In this document: in pieces, positions 36,045 to 49,795 of the stretch
Numbering within the stretch: the first letter of the stretch is position 1
Layout of the letters: each line of letters begins with the position of its first letter
From: Macrocybe gigantea
Taxonomy: Eukaryota > Basidiomycota > Agaricomycetes > Agaricales > Callistosporiaceae
Length of the DNA stretch: 64,000 bases
Assembly: GCA_011319805.1 (NCBI GenBank)
Contig: SJRY01000276.1
Span: forward strand, 124,001 to 188,000
Direction: 5' to 3'
Program-made: the position numbers and the translations under genes
The notes under the pieces: model-generated
Database searches by the model: none
What the model saw: only the letters and a program-made list of their open reading frames with translations
What the model was told of the DNA's origin: nothing

Positions 36045-38361
36045 CGATTATCCGTAGTCTGCCTTTGAGACGCGTACGCAAAACAAGGGGAAAAAAAAGG
36101 TGGACCGTCAAAACCGTTCATTTGGCTCAGCCGGAGGAGACGAGAGACTGCGTCCTACTCGCCCTTGATATTTCCTCCCCGGTCTCGATCCATCATTATC
36201 CTCATTGCAACTGTCAGGCCTCTGATGATCGACATGCGGTGGTGGTGGCAGCACTTTGGCTTCGCTGACGCTCTGACAAATTCGAAGCGAACAGTGATGG
36301 AATGGAAGAGCGTGGAAGGAACCTGAACGGGACGTCATATGCAACCACGTATTCGCTATTATACCAGACTAATTTAGCCTAATCTATGATCAACTCAATA
36401 CAGTCCCAAAGCATTTCCCCCCTTCGCACGTACCAACGATCGATAATGTGATAGTGAGGCGTCGTCCAGAACTGCGGAGCAGGAATAGGAGTCGCGGTTG
36501 GGAGCGTTTTTGTGGCGACAGTGTGTTGCCGAGAGGAGTCCGGAATAACAGCATGACATACGGGAAGAGTGGGAAGGGAATCTCCGGTATTGATTGTTTA
36601 GGATGTCGTCTTAAGGTTGCACCCAGATTCTCTAGTGATTGGGGAATCCGAACCGGAAACAGAAACGACAGTAGCACACGAGCCAAGGCGGGCCGCTCAA
36701 TGTTGTCTTTAGTGGGTCCATATTTATCCATATGGTAGGTAGATCCTGCCGGAACAGGATTCGACATTAAAGGTGTGCAAGTCCGCGGAGGGGGCTGGGA
36801 GCTATGTTTATCGAAGAGATTGCCTATGCTCCATGTGCTTCAAGATCTTCGCAGGAGAAAAAAGATAGGGAGACGGAGTTCTCTACCGAGTTAATTCTCC
36901 GCCAATAGCCCAGGCTTCTGCGAAGCTGCGCGTATCGGTCGAACATGAGTATTTCACAAGCCTGACATGTTACAATGCGGCTGTTTGCATGAACACGTTT
37001 TTCCACACATTCGCTTTGTCCAAAAGGAGAAATACGTATGCCATCCAATCTCCATTCCTCTATTTTTTGTTTTCAAATTTCTGAGTCCGCTTCAACAGCC
37101 TTTTTCTCTGTGCTTTCGGGCCTCTGGGAATAGCTCAGAAAGGTAAACGTGTTCTGAAACGTGTTTATGCTCTGAACATGCAGACGAATGGTCTATGCTC
37201 AATATGGCTCAAAACGGACACATTGCACCTTGCACTTGTGCCGACCGTACTGTTGGTTTGTTTTGTCCTTACGGCATATCCATGAGCTTACTGACAGTAA
37301 ATTTATAGCTTGTAAGACCTGCTACGTTATCACAGCGTAGAGAAATTGCTGTTGAACAATAGCGCTTGTCATCGAACGGACCACGGAACATAGTTTTCGT
37401 GAGCAAGGGCTTTCTTTGCAGCATGTCAAAGAACCATCGAGAACGGACTCAGCGACGCGCCTGCGAACCAGAGACCAATGCATTGCCGAGGACGCGCAAT
37501 CCCTACCTCACAACTATAGTTCTCCTTGTAGTTCGAATTTTTCTCCACTTCCAAATCGGAATCTATTCTAAGATCTTCACATATGATCCTTCTTTTTTTC
37601 GCGGCGTTGGACCCACCCAAATCTCAATTTGTCAATGTCAAAGGGCTACGGCGTCACCGTGCCTCAATCAAGCTGGGTGTTTACTAACTGCTTCAGGTGG
37701 TTACCCTAATAACTGCCGACGAAACAAGCATATCTCCGTGGAATCGTGTCTAGCGCTGACAGGCGAGTGTCTGAGATTTAAAATTTTCGGTGGGGTTGCT
37801 TCTGATGTCGTTGTGCGATGCAAAAAAAAACAAAATTTCGAGCGACATTGTTTGTTCATCGATTAGGGAAGGTGATAATGCGCGATCGGAACGTAGCCAA
37901 GTTCTGGGCTCTATCCATTCCCGGATACCCACAGTCCGAGCTTTCGTCGGCGGGTGAAGTGGTAGACAGGTAGCTCGCGAACATGGCCCCCCTCTGTTTT
38001 GCCCTCGCCAAATGGCCCATCTTACGTCTGTAGGTCCTTTCATTTGGTTGCCACTGCCGCTAGGAGGTCTTGTGGTGGTTGACTTTTTTTTGTGGGGCTG
38101 CGCCACCCAGTATATCACTTTCCCTTCGTTTGCATAAATATCTCTGAATAGTTCTGCGAGGTATTCGTCTTTTCCGTCTAAATCTCAACCTCTCAATGCC
38201 TGTACAAAGAACATGTCTCGCCGTTCACAGAACTCCCTACCCGTCGTTAAAACCCTATTCATTTCCAGCAGCCCAACTAGCTCATACGCAGCAGGCTAGG
38301 AAAGTCCCTGGACGACAATTCATGCAATCATTGTACTGAGGCGTTTTCTAGGTCCCTTTAT
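36045..38361. other. Gene-poor 2.3-kb interval
   Basis: No supported gene. An open frame at 37366-37866 (+) and another at 36390-36767 (-) have no recognisable domains. A TATA-like and pyrimidine-rich stretch near 38115-38200 probably belongs to the promoter of the next gene, and short upstream exons of that gene may start near 38194-38212. Confidence 0.5.
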
Positions 38362-39753
38362 TCGTCGGCGCCCACCGACTCAGTCCTTCCACCTATTCGT
38401 CAATATTTGCCAGAATACTTCAGTCCACGCACGTCGAACGGCGATGGTCTCCCGGCCCATATCCGATGCCGCGGTTCTGTGGCACGCCAGCTCCTCCCCA
38501 GCCCTCTACCTCACGGACTCCGCTCTCTCAATTCAACGACCTGTGACGACGATTTTTCACGCGTCGCTGCCGTCTTACCGGGCCTTAGATACGTGGAGAA
38601 TCCAGGATGTGGCGAATCGCGTTGTTCTTCGTCTGATGGCCAACGCATTCGAACGTCCTTGACGAACATCAAGGAACTCTGCACGCCGTCTGCACCCTCA
38701 TCATCCGTGACATATGCACAATCAGCAGAGCCGGAGTCTTTCAGCATGTCGCTTTCATCTTATCCGCTCGGGGCTAGCAGAGTCCAGCATCGGCCTGTGT
38801 CGGTGCAAACGACATGTTTTTTGGGGGAAGTGGGCTCAGGAGCGTATGGCCACCTGAGCGCTGAAAATCTAAAGCAGCCTAGCAAACCACCACCGCGCCG
38901 CAAGAGAACGGAAGTCATGCCCAGGCGTTCGCCAGCGGCTTCGGACTCGGAAGCCCTAGTAAAGAGATGCTCGCTAGGTCGGGCGACGGAGGACGGGCTG
39001 ATTTGCTAGTATGTTAGCGCCTGTCTCCTGCATCGTGCTGCGTATTGATATCAACAGCCCAGAAATGTCAATCTGCTCGAGTCCTGTAATTGGACGCCTA
39101 GTGCCAGACTCAATCGCCAATCTTTGCGACTCGGACTCGGATTCGCCACGGCCTCAAGCAAAGGACGATGCAAGGCGGTCTGAGAAGCCTGACCTAAACA
39201 GCCTCGAAGGGAAGCCGTTTGACGTTAGGTGGGAGGTGGGTGTGCAAAAAATGAGGTCTGGAAAATACAGATGCGTTTTCTATCACGGCGACGACATCTG
39301 TAACTACAAGGCATGCAAGCAGGCAATGAGGCGGCACATAGAAGCGGTCCACCTCAAAATCAAGTATGCGATTCTCCGCACTTCTCCGGGTTTTGCTCTC
39401 TGACATGGAATTAGACGTTACGAATGCCGCTTTTGTGATCAGCGATATGCTCAGGTAAGTCGCTTCATATACTATGATCGTGAAGGTGACCCTTTCCGCT
39501 CTAGAAAACTTCCCTCATCATACACGAAAGTGGACAGTGAGTCAAGCGCTACAGCTGTTCGACTTGATGGCCTGGTCTGACAGATGCATCAAGTACAGGC
39601 GAAAGGAAGTTTGTCTGTGAATACGGATGCGGCGAGAGGTTTCGCGACCCATCAAAGAGATATCACCATCATGTTCGGAAGCATAGCTACCAGCCAAGGC
39701 AACGACAAGGGAAAAAAATAGGGAATGTTAGCAGGTCCAGAGGGTGTCATTGA
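38362..39753 (+). CDS. C2H2 zinc-finger protein A, 5' end unresolved
   Basis: This is a probable transcription factor with three zinc fingers at its C-terminus. Finger 1 is atypical, C-x8-C-x11-H-x4-H (YRCVFYHGDDIC with ACKQAMRRHIEAVH). Finger 2 is classical (YECRFCDQRYAQKTSLIIHESGH, split by two introns). Finger 3 is C-x4-C type (VCEYGCGERFRDPSKRYHHHVRKH). The ~250 residues before are disordered. The intron at about 39009-39057 joins ...GLIC to PEMSICSSP, and three more introns lie at 39363-39415, 39457-39506 and 39537-39583. The first exon and start codon are uncertain: the frame is open upstream to about 38362 after a ctag acceptor. It is paralogous to the gene at 41.4 kb. Confidence 0.75.
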
Positions 39754-41405
39754 ATTGCTTCGTATCTATTAAGAATTGTCGTTGCATGTGCGAGATATCA
39801 GAGTCATTCCGAGTCGATGATATAGCTCTTTCAGCCTCTGGATTCTTTTTCTGACGAACACGACCAGGCTAACCCTCCTGAGTTACAGTATAAACAATGC
39901 TTTTCATTTCCGCATTTGTGCATGTTATGCCGTACGCGCCAAATGGAGACATTGCCACAAACCCCTTTGGTTTTCTGCATAATCCATGCATCCTCACAAT
40001 TTCTTACTACTATAACCATCGACAGTCGCTCCAACGCATAACTACGGCATACACATTTTAAGGCTAGCTCAGTACCCACGAGATATCCCTGTATCGTCGA
40101 CACATTTCTTAATTTAAAACTCGTGTATCATCCGAGGCTGTTTGCCGAGAAGACGAAAATCTTCTGGACCGAAGACTCCGCGTTTCGGTCACATTGCTCA
40201 GAGTCCTTCCTTCATGAAGGAGGACCCAGACTGACGGGTAATGTCTCGCTCCAAACGGCCATACTTCCGTACTCCCAAGCCGCGTCATCTTTATCGTGAT
40301 CACAGCTATCTTGTCGCTCAACAGCTAAGTGACAAAGCGCTGAATCAATGTGCCACTCCAGCGCTCACACAGCTTGATGGAATTTCAAATGTTTGTACAC
40401 CTTTTTGACACCGGCTTCGCGACATTGTTCCTAAGTTTGCTCTGAATTTTTCGGGCATTCGGTACTGCTGAATAGGTGCCGTGCTCGCCTGTCGCGCGCT
40501 CACATAGAGGAAGTAAGTAAGAAACATGCCACTACTGATATCGCAAGATTGGCTTAAGATATGTCGGTTCATTGCCTTGAATGTCGAGTGACGAAGTACA
40601 ATGCTGCCTTCCTTTACCGACTGGCCTTGACCATTTCGAACCAGAACGAACCCTGATAAATCTTATTCCGTGACACATCGGAGCTTACATCTGCATCTTT
40701 TATGGGGACTAGATTGATGCTTCTGGTCACAGCCCATGTTTTTGAAGCCCAAGGTACACCCTCAAGGACCCATAATTCGCGTGACTGAACAAAGCGACTC
40801 ACACACGATGGGAAAGAAGGACAGCCGAGCGGAGATCCTGTTTGACGATCTGTTCACTCAAAACGCTTTTGGAAAGGCATACCAGAACCTGCATGGGCCA
40901 TATAAAACGCGCCCCTCATTTGTGCACTGTCTTCCCAACCTCTTCCCGTTCTTCATTCTCGTCCTTTCAGCTCCAACGTTTCTCGTACATTGCTCATTTT
41001 TTTCTTTCTCGTTCTTTCAAAGAAGACAATCACAATACCCCTCACTCTGACCCATACTATGCACGCGCCACAAACCACTTCCCACTCGTTCACGAAAAGT
41101 GGCAGCGGTTGGTTCGGTGCAAAACAGTGGAACTCCCTGTCCTATGCGCCAGAGTCTATTCCCCCACTTTTCAGAAAAAGCACGTAGCTCTCTGCGTTTC
41201 GTTTGATCAATATTGATTCCCAGTTTTGCAGCAAACCGACCATTACTCTCCCCTCTATACATGAGTGGTATAAACCCACCGAGTCGCTCGATGTTCATAC
41301 ACATGGGGCCAGGGACTCAGAGGCATTCCTGATAAGACGACGCCGTCTGTCAGGGATTACTCGCCTTCCTTGCCGCTATCTCTGACGCCTTTCCCGGTGT
41401 CTGCC
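39754..41405. other. Intergenic between the two zinc-finger paralogues
   Basis: No gene recognised. A TATAAAA motif near 40900 followed by a CT-rich run of ~130 bp probably marks the promoter and leader of the downstream gene. Confidence 0.5.
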
Positions 41406-42921
41406 ATGAGCGCCACAAATAGTTTCACTCTTCCAAGGACACAGGATCACTCATACGCACATACAACTTGCACCCACTTTGTCCAAGATAACTTCAGCAA
41501 TGCTCTCTCCGCCCCTGGGTTACCTAGCTTCGCCGATGATCAATTTCGAGTCGTCGACTGGGACAGGTCAGCGGTGTTTCATCCTTGTTCAGCTGAACAT
41601 CCCTGACTCTTTGCTGCAGCATCACCGACAATGTGGGCGCTGATAGTGATGTCTCCATTGCCATGGAAGATGCCACCGATCATCATCCTTCCCCCTACGT
41701 ACGAGGCCTAACGGCGCATTCCGACCTCCGTCGCCCGTACAACAGAGGCCGTGGGGCTCCGACAATGCAGTGGATGACTCCATGTGCATTGATGGACCTC
41801 TGTTGAGTGCACTGCTCATAGACCATTCCATTGCAATCACTGACAATCTCTTTTTTTATGTAGCCACGCGGACGGCACTGCTTTGAACGATGTCACAGAT
41901 GATAAACTCGAGACCCGCGTCATCCCAGAGCTTCCGGTAAGCAATATTCGATTTGCGGGACAGCATATCGTTTCCCGTGCACGTCAACCAGGGCTGACCT
42001 CCGAGTCGCGACGTTCAGGCTTTGCCATGCACTTGGCCAGGACCTGTCGTCGTAGAGAAAACAACCGAGGCCGCGCTCAGCGATTTGCCGAACAAGTCGC
42101 TCGAAAAAGAACCAGGCCATAAGCGAAAAAAGGTCTCCAAGCCACGAGCGGCTCCACCCGCGCCAAGCACCCTCCGTATCCTTAAGCTACGAGCCACGGG
42201 CCAGCACCAGGGTCTGCGAGGCTTGTGGCGAAATTCGCTTACATGTCGGACCCCGGGTGCCCTGGCAAGTCCGGCAAGAGGTTCAGGTGCATTTGGCCGT
42301 ACAAGCGTAGGGTGTGCGAGTATGAGGCCTGCAAGCAGGCCGTAAAGCGACATATCGAACTATGCCACTTCCGCCTGAGGTACGCTTTCGACGCACCATC
42401 TTTTAGTATTTTTTTTCTAACCTCATTTGCCGCGAACGTTTTTCATTACCAGGCCCTTCAAATGTACTTTTTGTGAAAAAGCGTACGGCCAGGTAAGAGC
42501 AGCCCCGTTTCCCTGTTCAAAAAATCGCTGATAAACAACACCGACACAGAAAACGGCGCTTACGGTTCATATCGCGACGCAGTGAGTTCTTTTCTACGCA
42601 CGATAAATTTAAAAAAAAAAAAAAGACAACTTCTCGTCAACCCTGACTGGCGATCTTGACAGCACCGGCGAAAAGAATCTCGTTTGTAGGTGGAACTGCG
42701 GCGCCAGGTTCAGTGACCCTTCGAGGCGATATCGACATCACGTCAAGGTGCACCAGTACAAGCCTCGGGAGGTGCAAAAGAGGAAGACCGTCCCCAAGGA
42801 CGACGAGGAGGTAGGTAACATCTACTCGTTCACTTTCCTGTCACTCGATCAGGGACTGATTCGATGGACCCCTAATGGGGTAAAAGGACGACGCAATGAT
42901 GTAGGCAAAGATCATATGTAG
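41406..42921 (+). CDS. C2H2 zinc-finger protein B
   Basis: Tandem paralogue of the gene at 38.4 kb, with the same three-finger order. Finger 1 is FRCIWPYKRRVC with ACKQAVKRHIELCH (C-x8-C-x11-H-x4-H). Finger 2 is FKCTFCEKAYGQKTALTVHIATH. Finger 3 is VCRWNCGARFSDPSRRYRHHVKVH. The N-terminus (MSATNSFTLPRTQDHSY) is encoded by several short exons and is poorly constrained. A basic stretch (EKEPGHKRKKVSKPRAAPP) precedes the fingers. Between it and finger 1 the frame must step back one base near 42199 (a GGG run), most likely a missing base. The end is placed at 42921, with or without a 42-nt in-frame intron at 42811-42852. Confidence 0.72.
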
Positions 42922-43246
42922 TAGTTCGGGCACGGGCTGGGCCCTGTCAAGACCTTTTTGTGAAAAAAAAAAGGAAGCTGCATCGTTATCATGGCGCTGA
43001 TGCACAGCGGGACTTTGTGTTGGCGCCACTCTATAAACTCGGCTGAATGATGTTTCTCTCGTTACAAGGCTGATAATAAAATAATCCGATGCCTCTCCTG
43101 ATATTCGACTTGTTGACATTCTGGTACTTCTACGTAATCACAAAATTGATGGACTTGTCCGTATGGCATCAAAGCATCTGTTTCACTGATAACATGCACA
43201 ACTCTAACTCGTTGCGTTTCATCGTTTTTCAACAATGTTTAGCAGA
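42922..43246. other. Intergenic between convergent genes
   Basis: 3' regions of the zinc-finger and phosphoglucomutase genes; nothing else seen. Confidence 0.6.
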
Positions 43247-45296
<2,050 letters not shown>

Positions 45297-46271
45297 GATG
45301 GGACGGACAGAAAGATGAACAACGTGCTCGATATGGGTTGTGATGTCATCAACCTCGTATATTATATAATCATTCACTTGGATGAAGACGAACCAGGTCT
45401 CGGTCGTGTCGAGCATCGCATCACTCTGACGACGAAACAGACAGGGCCTCCGCCAGTCAGACGCCATTCGGCGGGGGAGACTGGATTCCCAGTAAGGCCC
45501 GAGGCCATGGTCATAGCACATAGCACGAAGCCGCCCAGTGAGGCGCCTACCGGCTAGTTCGGATTGACGCCTAGCTTGACTATCTTCTTCTGCAGGCGCG
45601 ATGGGCCGGAAACGAATAAAAGAAAAAGGAAGGTAAAAACAACAGCAAAAGCACGACGGAGGCTAGCTCCGGTCCGTGAATTTCTCATACTCATTACTTA
45701 TCCCCTCGGATTTCTTGCCGCGTCAGACGCAATATGCGAGGCAGAGTCCGAATCGAGCACCGAGTCCCTGCGAAAGCCAGTCAAGACACCGGTGTGCGCA
45801 CCGGCGCTCATCTGACTCTGCGTTGTGCCTCCGCTAGGACTAGCGTCCCTGTAGGCGTTTACGTCTTCACGCAGCATTTCTTCTTTCCATTCGTTTGGTA
45901 ACCGAGGCTCGAGATTTCAGAAAAGAACGAACAGCCAAGATCTATCGATATCTTCAATCAATGCTAATGCGAGGTCCCCATTGGTTATGCAGAATACAGT
46001 TGTTCGCGTTCTGGCTTAGGCAAAACCCGCCCAAGGAGCTTAGCATTCAATCCATGACACTTCTTCAGTCAAAGGTGGGTCCCGTCTGACGGTGGCTGCA
46101 ATTCAGCACTTTCATGGTGTGGCGGAGAAACGTTCCATTTTCATTCTTCTCAAGATGAGGCGAGGCAGCTTCCCCATGAACCATCTGATTAGTTCCGAAA
46201 CCATCTGGCGAATTAAATTTTTCACATCTTACATGTCTTTTCGGAAAGTTCCCGAATGTATGCGTTTCAAC
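45297..46271. other. Intergenic, ~1 kb
   Basis: No gene recognised; this is the 5' region of phosphoglucomutase and the 3' region of the hydratase gene. Short open frames here lack splice support or motifs. Confidence 0.5.
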
Positions 46272-47681
46272 TTACAATCTCCCCTTGTCTTGTCCTTGAG
46301 TCTCTTCTCCGAAGATGCTGGCAAACGCTGGCCCGATTTCGCTGAGCATGTCTTGGGTCACGACGCTCCTCCCTTCCTTGAGAAATGCTCTTCGGCTCGC
46401 AGTCCGGGTCACCATACTGCCACCTACCGCTGCAAGCAGCGGCGTTCTGGACGCAGGGACGTGGTCAGGGCTTGATTTATCCCTTGCATAGTTCGGTTAG
46501 CCCATCAGAAAGCGGGGCTGCCCCACAAGACGAAGACGGCCTACCCGAAAGCGCCATCCTCGTAGCATTTTCCCCAGGCAAGGAACGTCCCGACGGTTCC
46601 ACTCAGGATATCGCCTTGGCCGCCGCACCGTTTCAAGCCGCCCGCGGTGTCAATTTCGATCGTCTCTGCTACCTTTTCCTCTTGCTCGTTCGCGCCTTCG
46701 AGGTGGCTGGCCTTCAAATCGGCCGCACTGCCAGTGGTATCGACCGAGATAACGTCGGTCGCACCTTTCTGGAGCACGGTGATGCCACCCAGGGCCCTGG
46801 ACACGAGTTGCGCGAGCTCCTGGGGAGGAGCGTTGGGGTCGATTCCGACTTGCTCGCTGAGGCGCTTGAACTCGACAACATTGGGAGTGACGACCGCACG
46901 ACGGTAACCCCGGACGAGAGCCACATCTTTGCCAACAACCCAGAGCGCGTCGGCGTCCAGGACGAGGAACATGCCGCGTGAACGGGCGAGAGATACGGCA
47001 AGGCGAGCATACGACTCCATGTAGGGCTCGCGACCGAGCCCTGGACCTATGACGAGGACGTGCAACCGCGAGAGTAGGGACTGTAGCGTCGGCTTGACTT
47101 CGTCCGGTGTCCTGTCGGGATCGTCAGGCCCATATATGGAGGTCACGCGTGTCGGGTTGTCTGCCTTACGAGTCTTCTCTGAGGATTGGATGGACAATCA
47201 GGTCAGGAGAGTACGCCTTGATGGCACCCGCGGCAGTGGGCGAGCATATGACATGGGACAAGTCTGCGCCCTAGCAATTCGGGAGCAGTTCGATCAGAGA
47301 TCGGTGTAGCAAACGAGCGATTAACCACATACAAAGCGCATAGCAGACATGGCCGCGAAAAATGGTGCGCCGGTGTAGCTGCATTCGCTCGTGAGATAGA
47401 CGACGTGAGGAGATTGAGATGAGGATGCTCACTCCAAAGCGCCGCCCAGCACGCCGACGCGTCCTGTCCATTCGGAATTATCAGTGATCATCACTACGAA
47501 CTATGACAACGCGGCTATGCTCACCAGACTGGCCCTTGTGGAGAGATCCATTCAACGGTGGGATCAGGACCTTGAGCTGGTCGAGGATGTGGCGGGGAAC
47601 AGGCATTGTGCTGATGTGACGCAATGTTACATAAGCACTGCCTCCCAACAGAGATGTATTTGCACGTATTTGTAGTAACAT
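46272..47681 (-). CDS. NNRD: ATP-dependent (S)-NAD(P)H-hydrate dehydratase
   Basis: Repairs hydrated NAD(P)H using ATP (ribokinase-like fold). Exons read [64 protein letters not shown]. The core motifs are [48 protein letters not shown] and [20 protein letters not shown]. After a 3' intron (about 46475-46530) the C-terminus [20 protein letters not shown]...[11 protein letters not shown] ends at the TAA at 46272. The start at 47681 gives a basic, hydroxylated N-terminus ([19 protein letters not shown]) that could be a mitochondrial presequence. The internal Met at 47606 ([10 protein letters not shown]) would give the cytosolic form. Confidence 0.93.
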
Positions 47682-47846
47682 CAGATCATGCCGGCAGAAC
47701 AAAAAAAAAAAAAACCTGCTAAGCCTCCGCCGAAAAGTATATGAATATGAATCGCGTTATCAATGCGCCTCTCTTCACAACCGCCTTAAAGCACCGCAGC
47801 CTGCACCCTCCGCTCCTTTCCACCTTTTCCGCTCGTTGGATCGTCA

Positions 47847-49172
47847 ATGATGCTGGCTCGTCTTCTAGTCCTTTCCTTTGCTCTCTCTTCCTTTGCTTCT
47901 GGCTCCCATGATTTCGTTCCTTTGCCGAAGCGGCGCCTCTCGCACCATCAGGCGCTGAGTCGACGCGCCAATGCAACTTCTGGACTCACCCTGGTCGACA
48001 ATTACAAGGGACAAGACTTTTTCGAGTGGGTTTACTTTCACCTTGCCTCTGTATTCGGATTCCATTGTAATGTCTGGTCCTTCCTAGCAAATTCAACTTC
48101 TTCACTGCACCCGATCCAACGCATGGAAACGTGCAGTATGTTGGCAAGGACGATGCGCAGTCAAAGCGTCTGGCCTTCGTGGACGGCAATGGCAGTTTCG
48201 TCATGACTGTCGACAACACGACCGTCATTTCCGAGGGTGCCAATCGAAACTCGTACGTATCGTCATTAGCAACGCGCCACGTCAAGCTCTGCTCCTGACC
48301 GCATCTCTGATCAAGTGTCCGCATTCAATCGCAAAAGTCGTACAGCAGCGGACTTTTCCTCTTCGATATCAACTACATGCCCTACGGCTGTGGTGTCTGG
48401 CCCGCTTTCTGGTACGCAGCTACATAGATATGCCCATGCTGTCTCCCAAGTTGTACTGATGTCTCGAGCCCAGGTCTGTCGGACCTAACTGGCCAAATGG
48501 AGGTTCGTTCGTCCTCCCTTAGCTTTATTTGCCTCTTGACACATTGTGCCAACGACCCTTGATCGAACGTCCACAGGCGAAATCGACATCATTGAAGGTG
48601 TGAACACCCAGCCGACAAACCAATGGACGCTGCACAGCGGCTCCGCGTGCACGCTCTCTACCAACAACCTGCCCGTGAGGAGCCAAGTCATGGGCACCCA
48701 GTGCCTCAGCAGCAATGGCAACAACGCCGGCTGCGGGTTCCTCGACCAAGACACGCGTTCCTTTGGCAAAGGTCTTAGCGAGTCCGGTGGTGGCGTCTTC
48801 GCCGTCTGGTGGACCGCCGACGGCATCTTCATGTGGTTCTTCCCCCGTGCGGACGTCCCCGCCGACATTACAAACGGTGCGCCCATGCCGTCCACGTGGG
48901 GCTCTCCCTCCGCGTTCTGGTCCGCCCAGTCGTGCGACATCGCAAAGAACTTTTACGACCACACCCTCATTATCAACACCAGTGTCTGTGGCGACTGGAC
49001 AAACAGCGCGTTTGCCCAGGCAGGATGCCCTGGCACGTGTGCTCAGACCGTCGCTGATCCCAAAAACTTTGCCAGTGCGTTTTTCTTCCCCCTCGGTGTT
49101 CGGGCCATCTTAGCGATCGTGTCTTTTGCAGCTGCTGCGTGGGGCATCAACTATCTGGCCGTCTATCAGTGA
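47847..49172 (+). CDS. GH16 endo-1,3(4)-beta-glucanase, array copy 1
   Basis: This is a secreted laminarinase/lichenase-type glycoside hydrolase acting on beta-1,3(4)-glucans. A signal peptide (MMLARLLVLSFALSSFASG) is followed by a short pro-region with dibasic sites (KRR, SRR). The catalytic domain starts at LVDNYKGQDFF. FFTAPDPTHGNV, VRIQSQKSYSSGLFLFDINYMP and GCGVWPAFW|SVGPNWPNGG lead to the catalytic GEIDIIEGVN (E-x-D-x-x-E). The C-terminal CGDWTNSAFAQAGCPGTCAQ ends in WGINYLAVYQ. Introns interrupt after FFE, before VRIQ, after FW and inside NGG|EID, and a 57-nt intron lies at 49075-49131. That last intron is a multiple of three without stops, so retention would insert a hydrophobic stretch. 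It diverges from the hydratase gene over about 165 bp. Confidence 0.93.
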
Positions 49173-49795
49173 TCATGCACGCACGTTGACGTGCGTATGC
49201 AGGAAGAAGCAAAAATGCAGAGTCATAACCTATTTATATACTCCATATACCCGTACTTTAATTACTCTAACGGGCCTTGTGCAGTGATAACATGGCATAC
49301 AAAGTTACGGGAATCTAACTTGTCGTTTGTCGCAACTCGCCTGTTCGCTCAACTCGATACCCCTGACAGTCGCGATGTTTGATGGTGGTGAATCATATTA
49401 TTCACATCGAGTTCAGAGGACAATTCAGAGCGCCAGCGCCAAGGCTGGAGACGAGCGTATGGATATGTCGCCAAGATACAGAATGTACACCAACGAGACA
49501 ACTCGCCATGCAGACTTGCATGGAACACGCTCTAAACGAATCAAAAAGTCGAATGACGACATATCTCATATCCACTTAACGATAGATCAATTCAATTCAA
49601 GGGATCAATCAATCCCAAGCAAGAGCGACGCAGGTGATGCAGCAGCCCTGCTCAGCAATGACGGCTATAAAAACCAAGGACACACTGCCCCATCAGGCCC
49701 GACGCTGGTCGGGCACCTGGTCCAAACCCCTACCCACCCCCCCTCACCTTTCCGCTCAACCAAATAACCAGAACGACGATCGCTCTGCTGTGCAG
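49173..49795. other. Intergenic between GH16 copies 1 and 2
   Basis: No gene; contains the TATA box of copy 2. Confidence 0.6.
49676..49683 (+). promoter_or_regulatory. TATA box of GH16 copy 2
   Basis: TATAAAAA lies 120 bp before the ATG at 49796. Confidence 0.55.

Noticed and set aside
37366..37866. 166-codon plus-strand open frame
   Set aside because: No domain, poor codon character and no promoter context; treated as chance.
46092..46981. Plus-strand open frames over the hydratase gene
   Set aside because: They lie antisense to well-conserved NNRD exons and have no features of their own.
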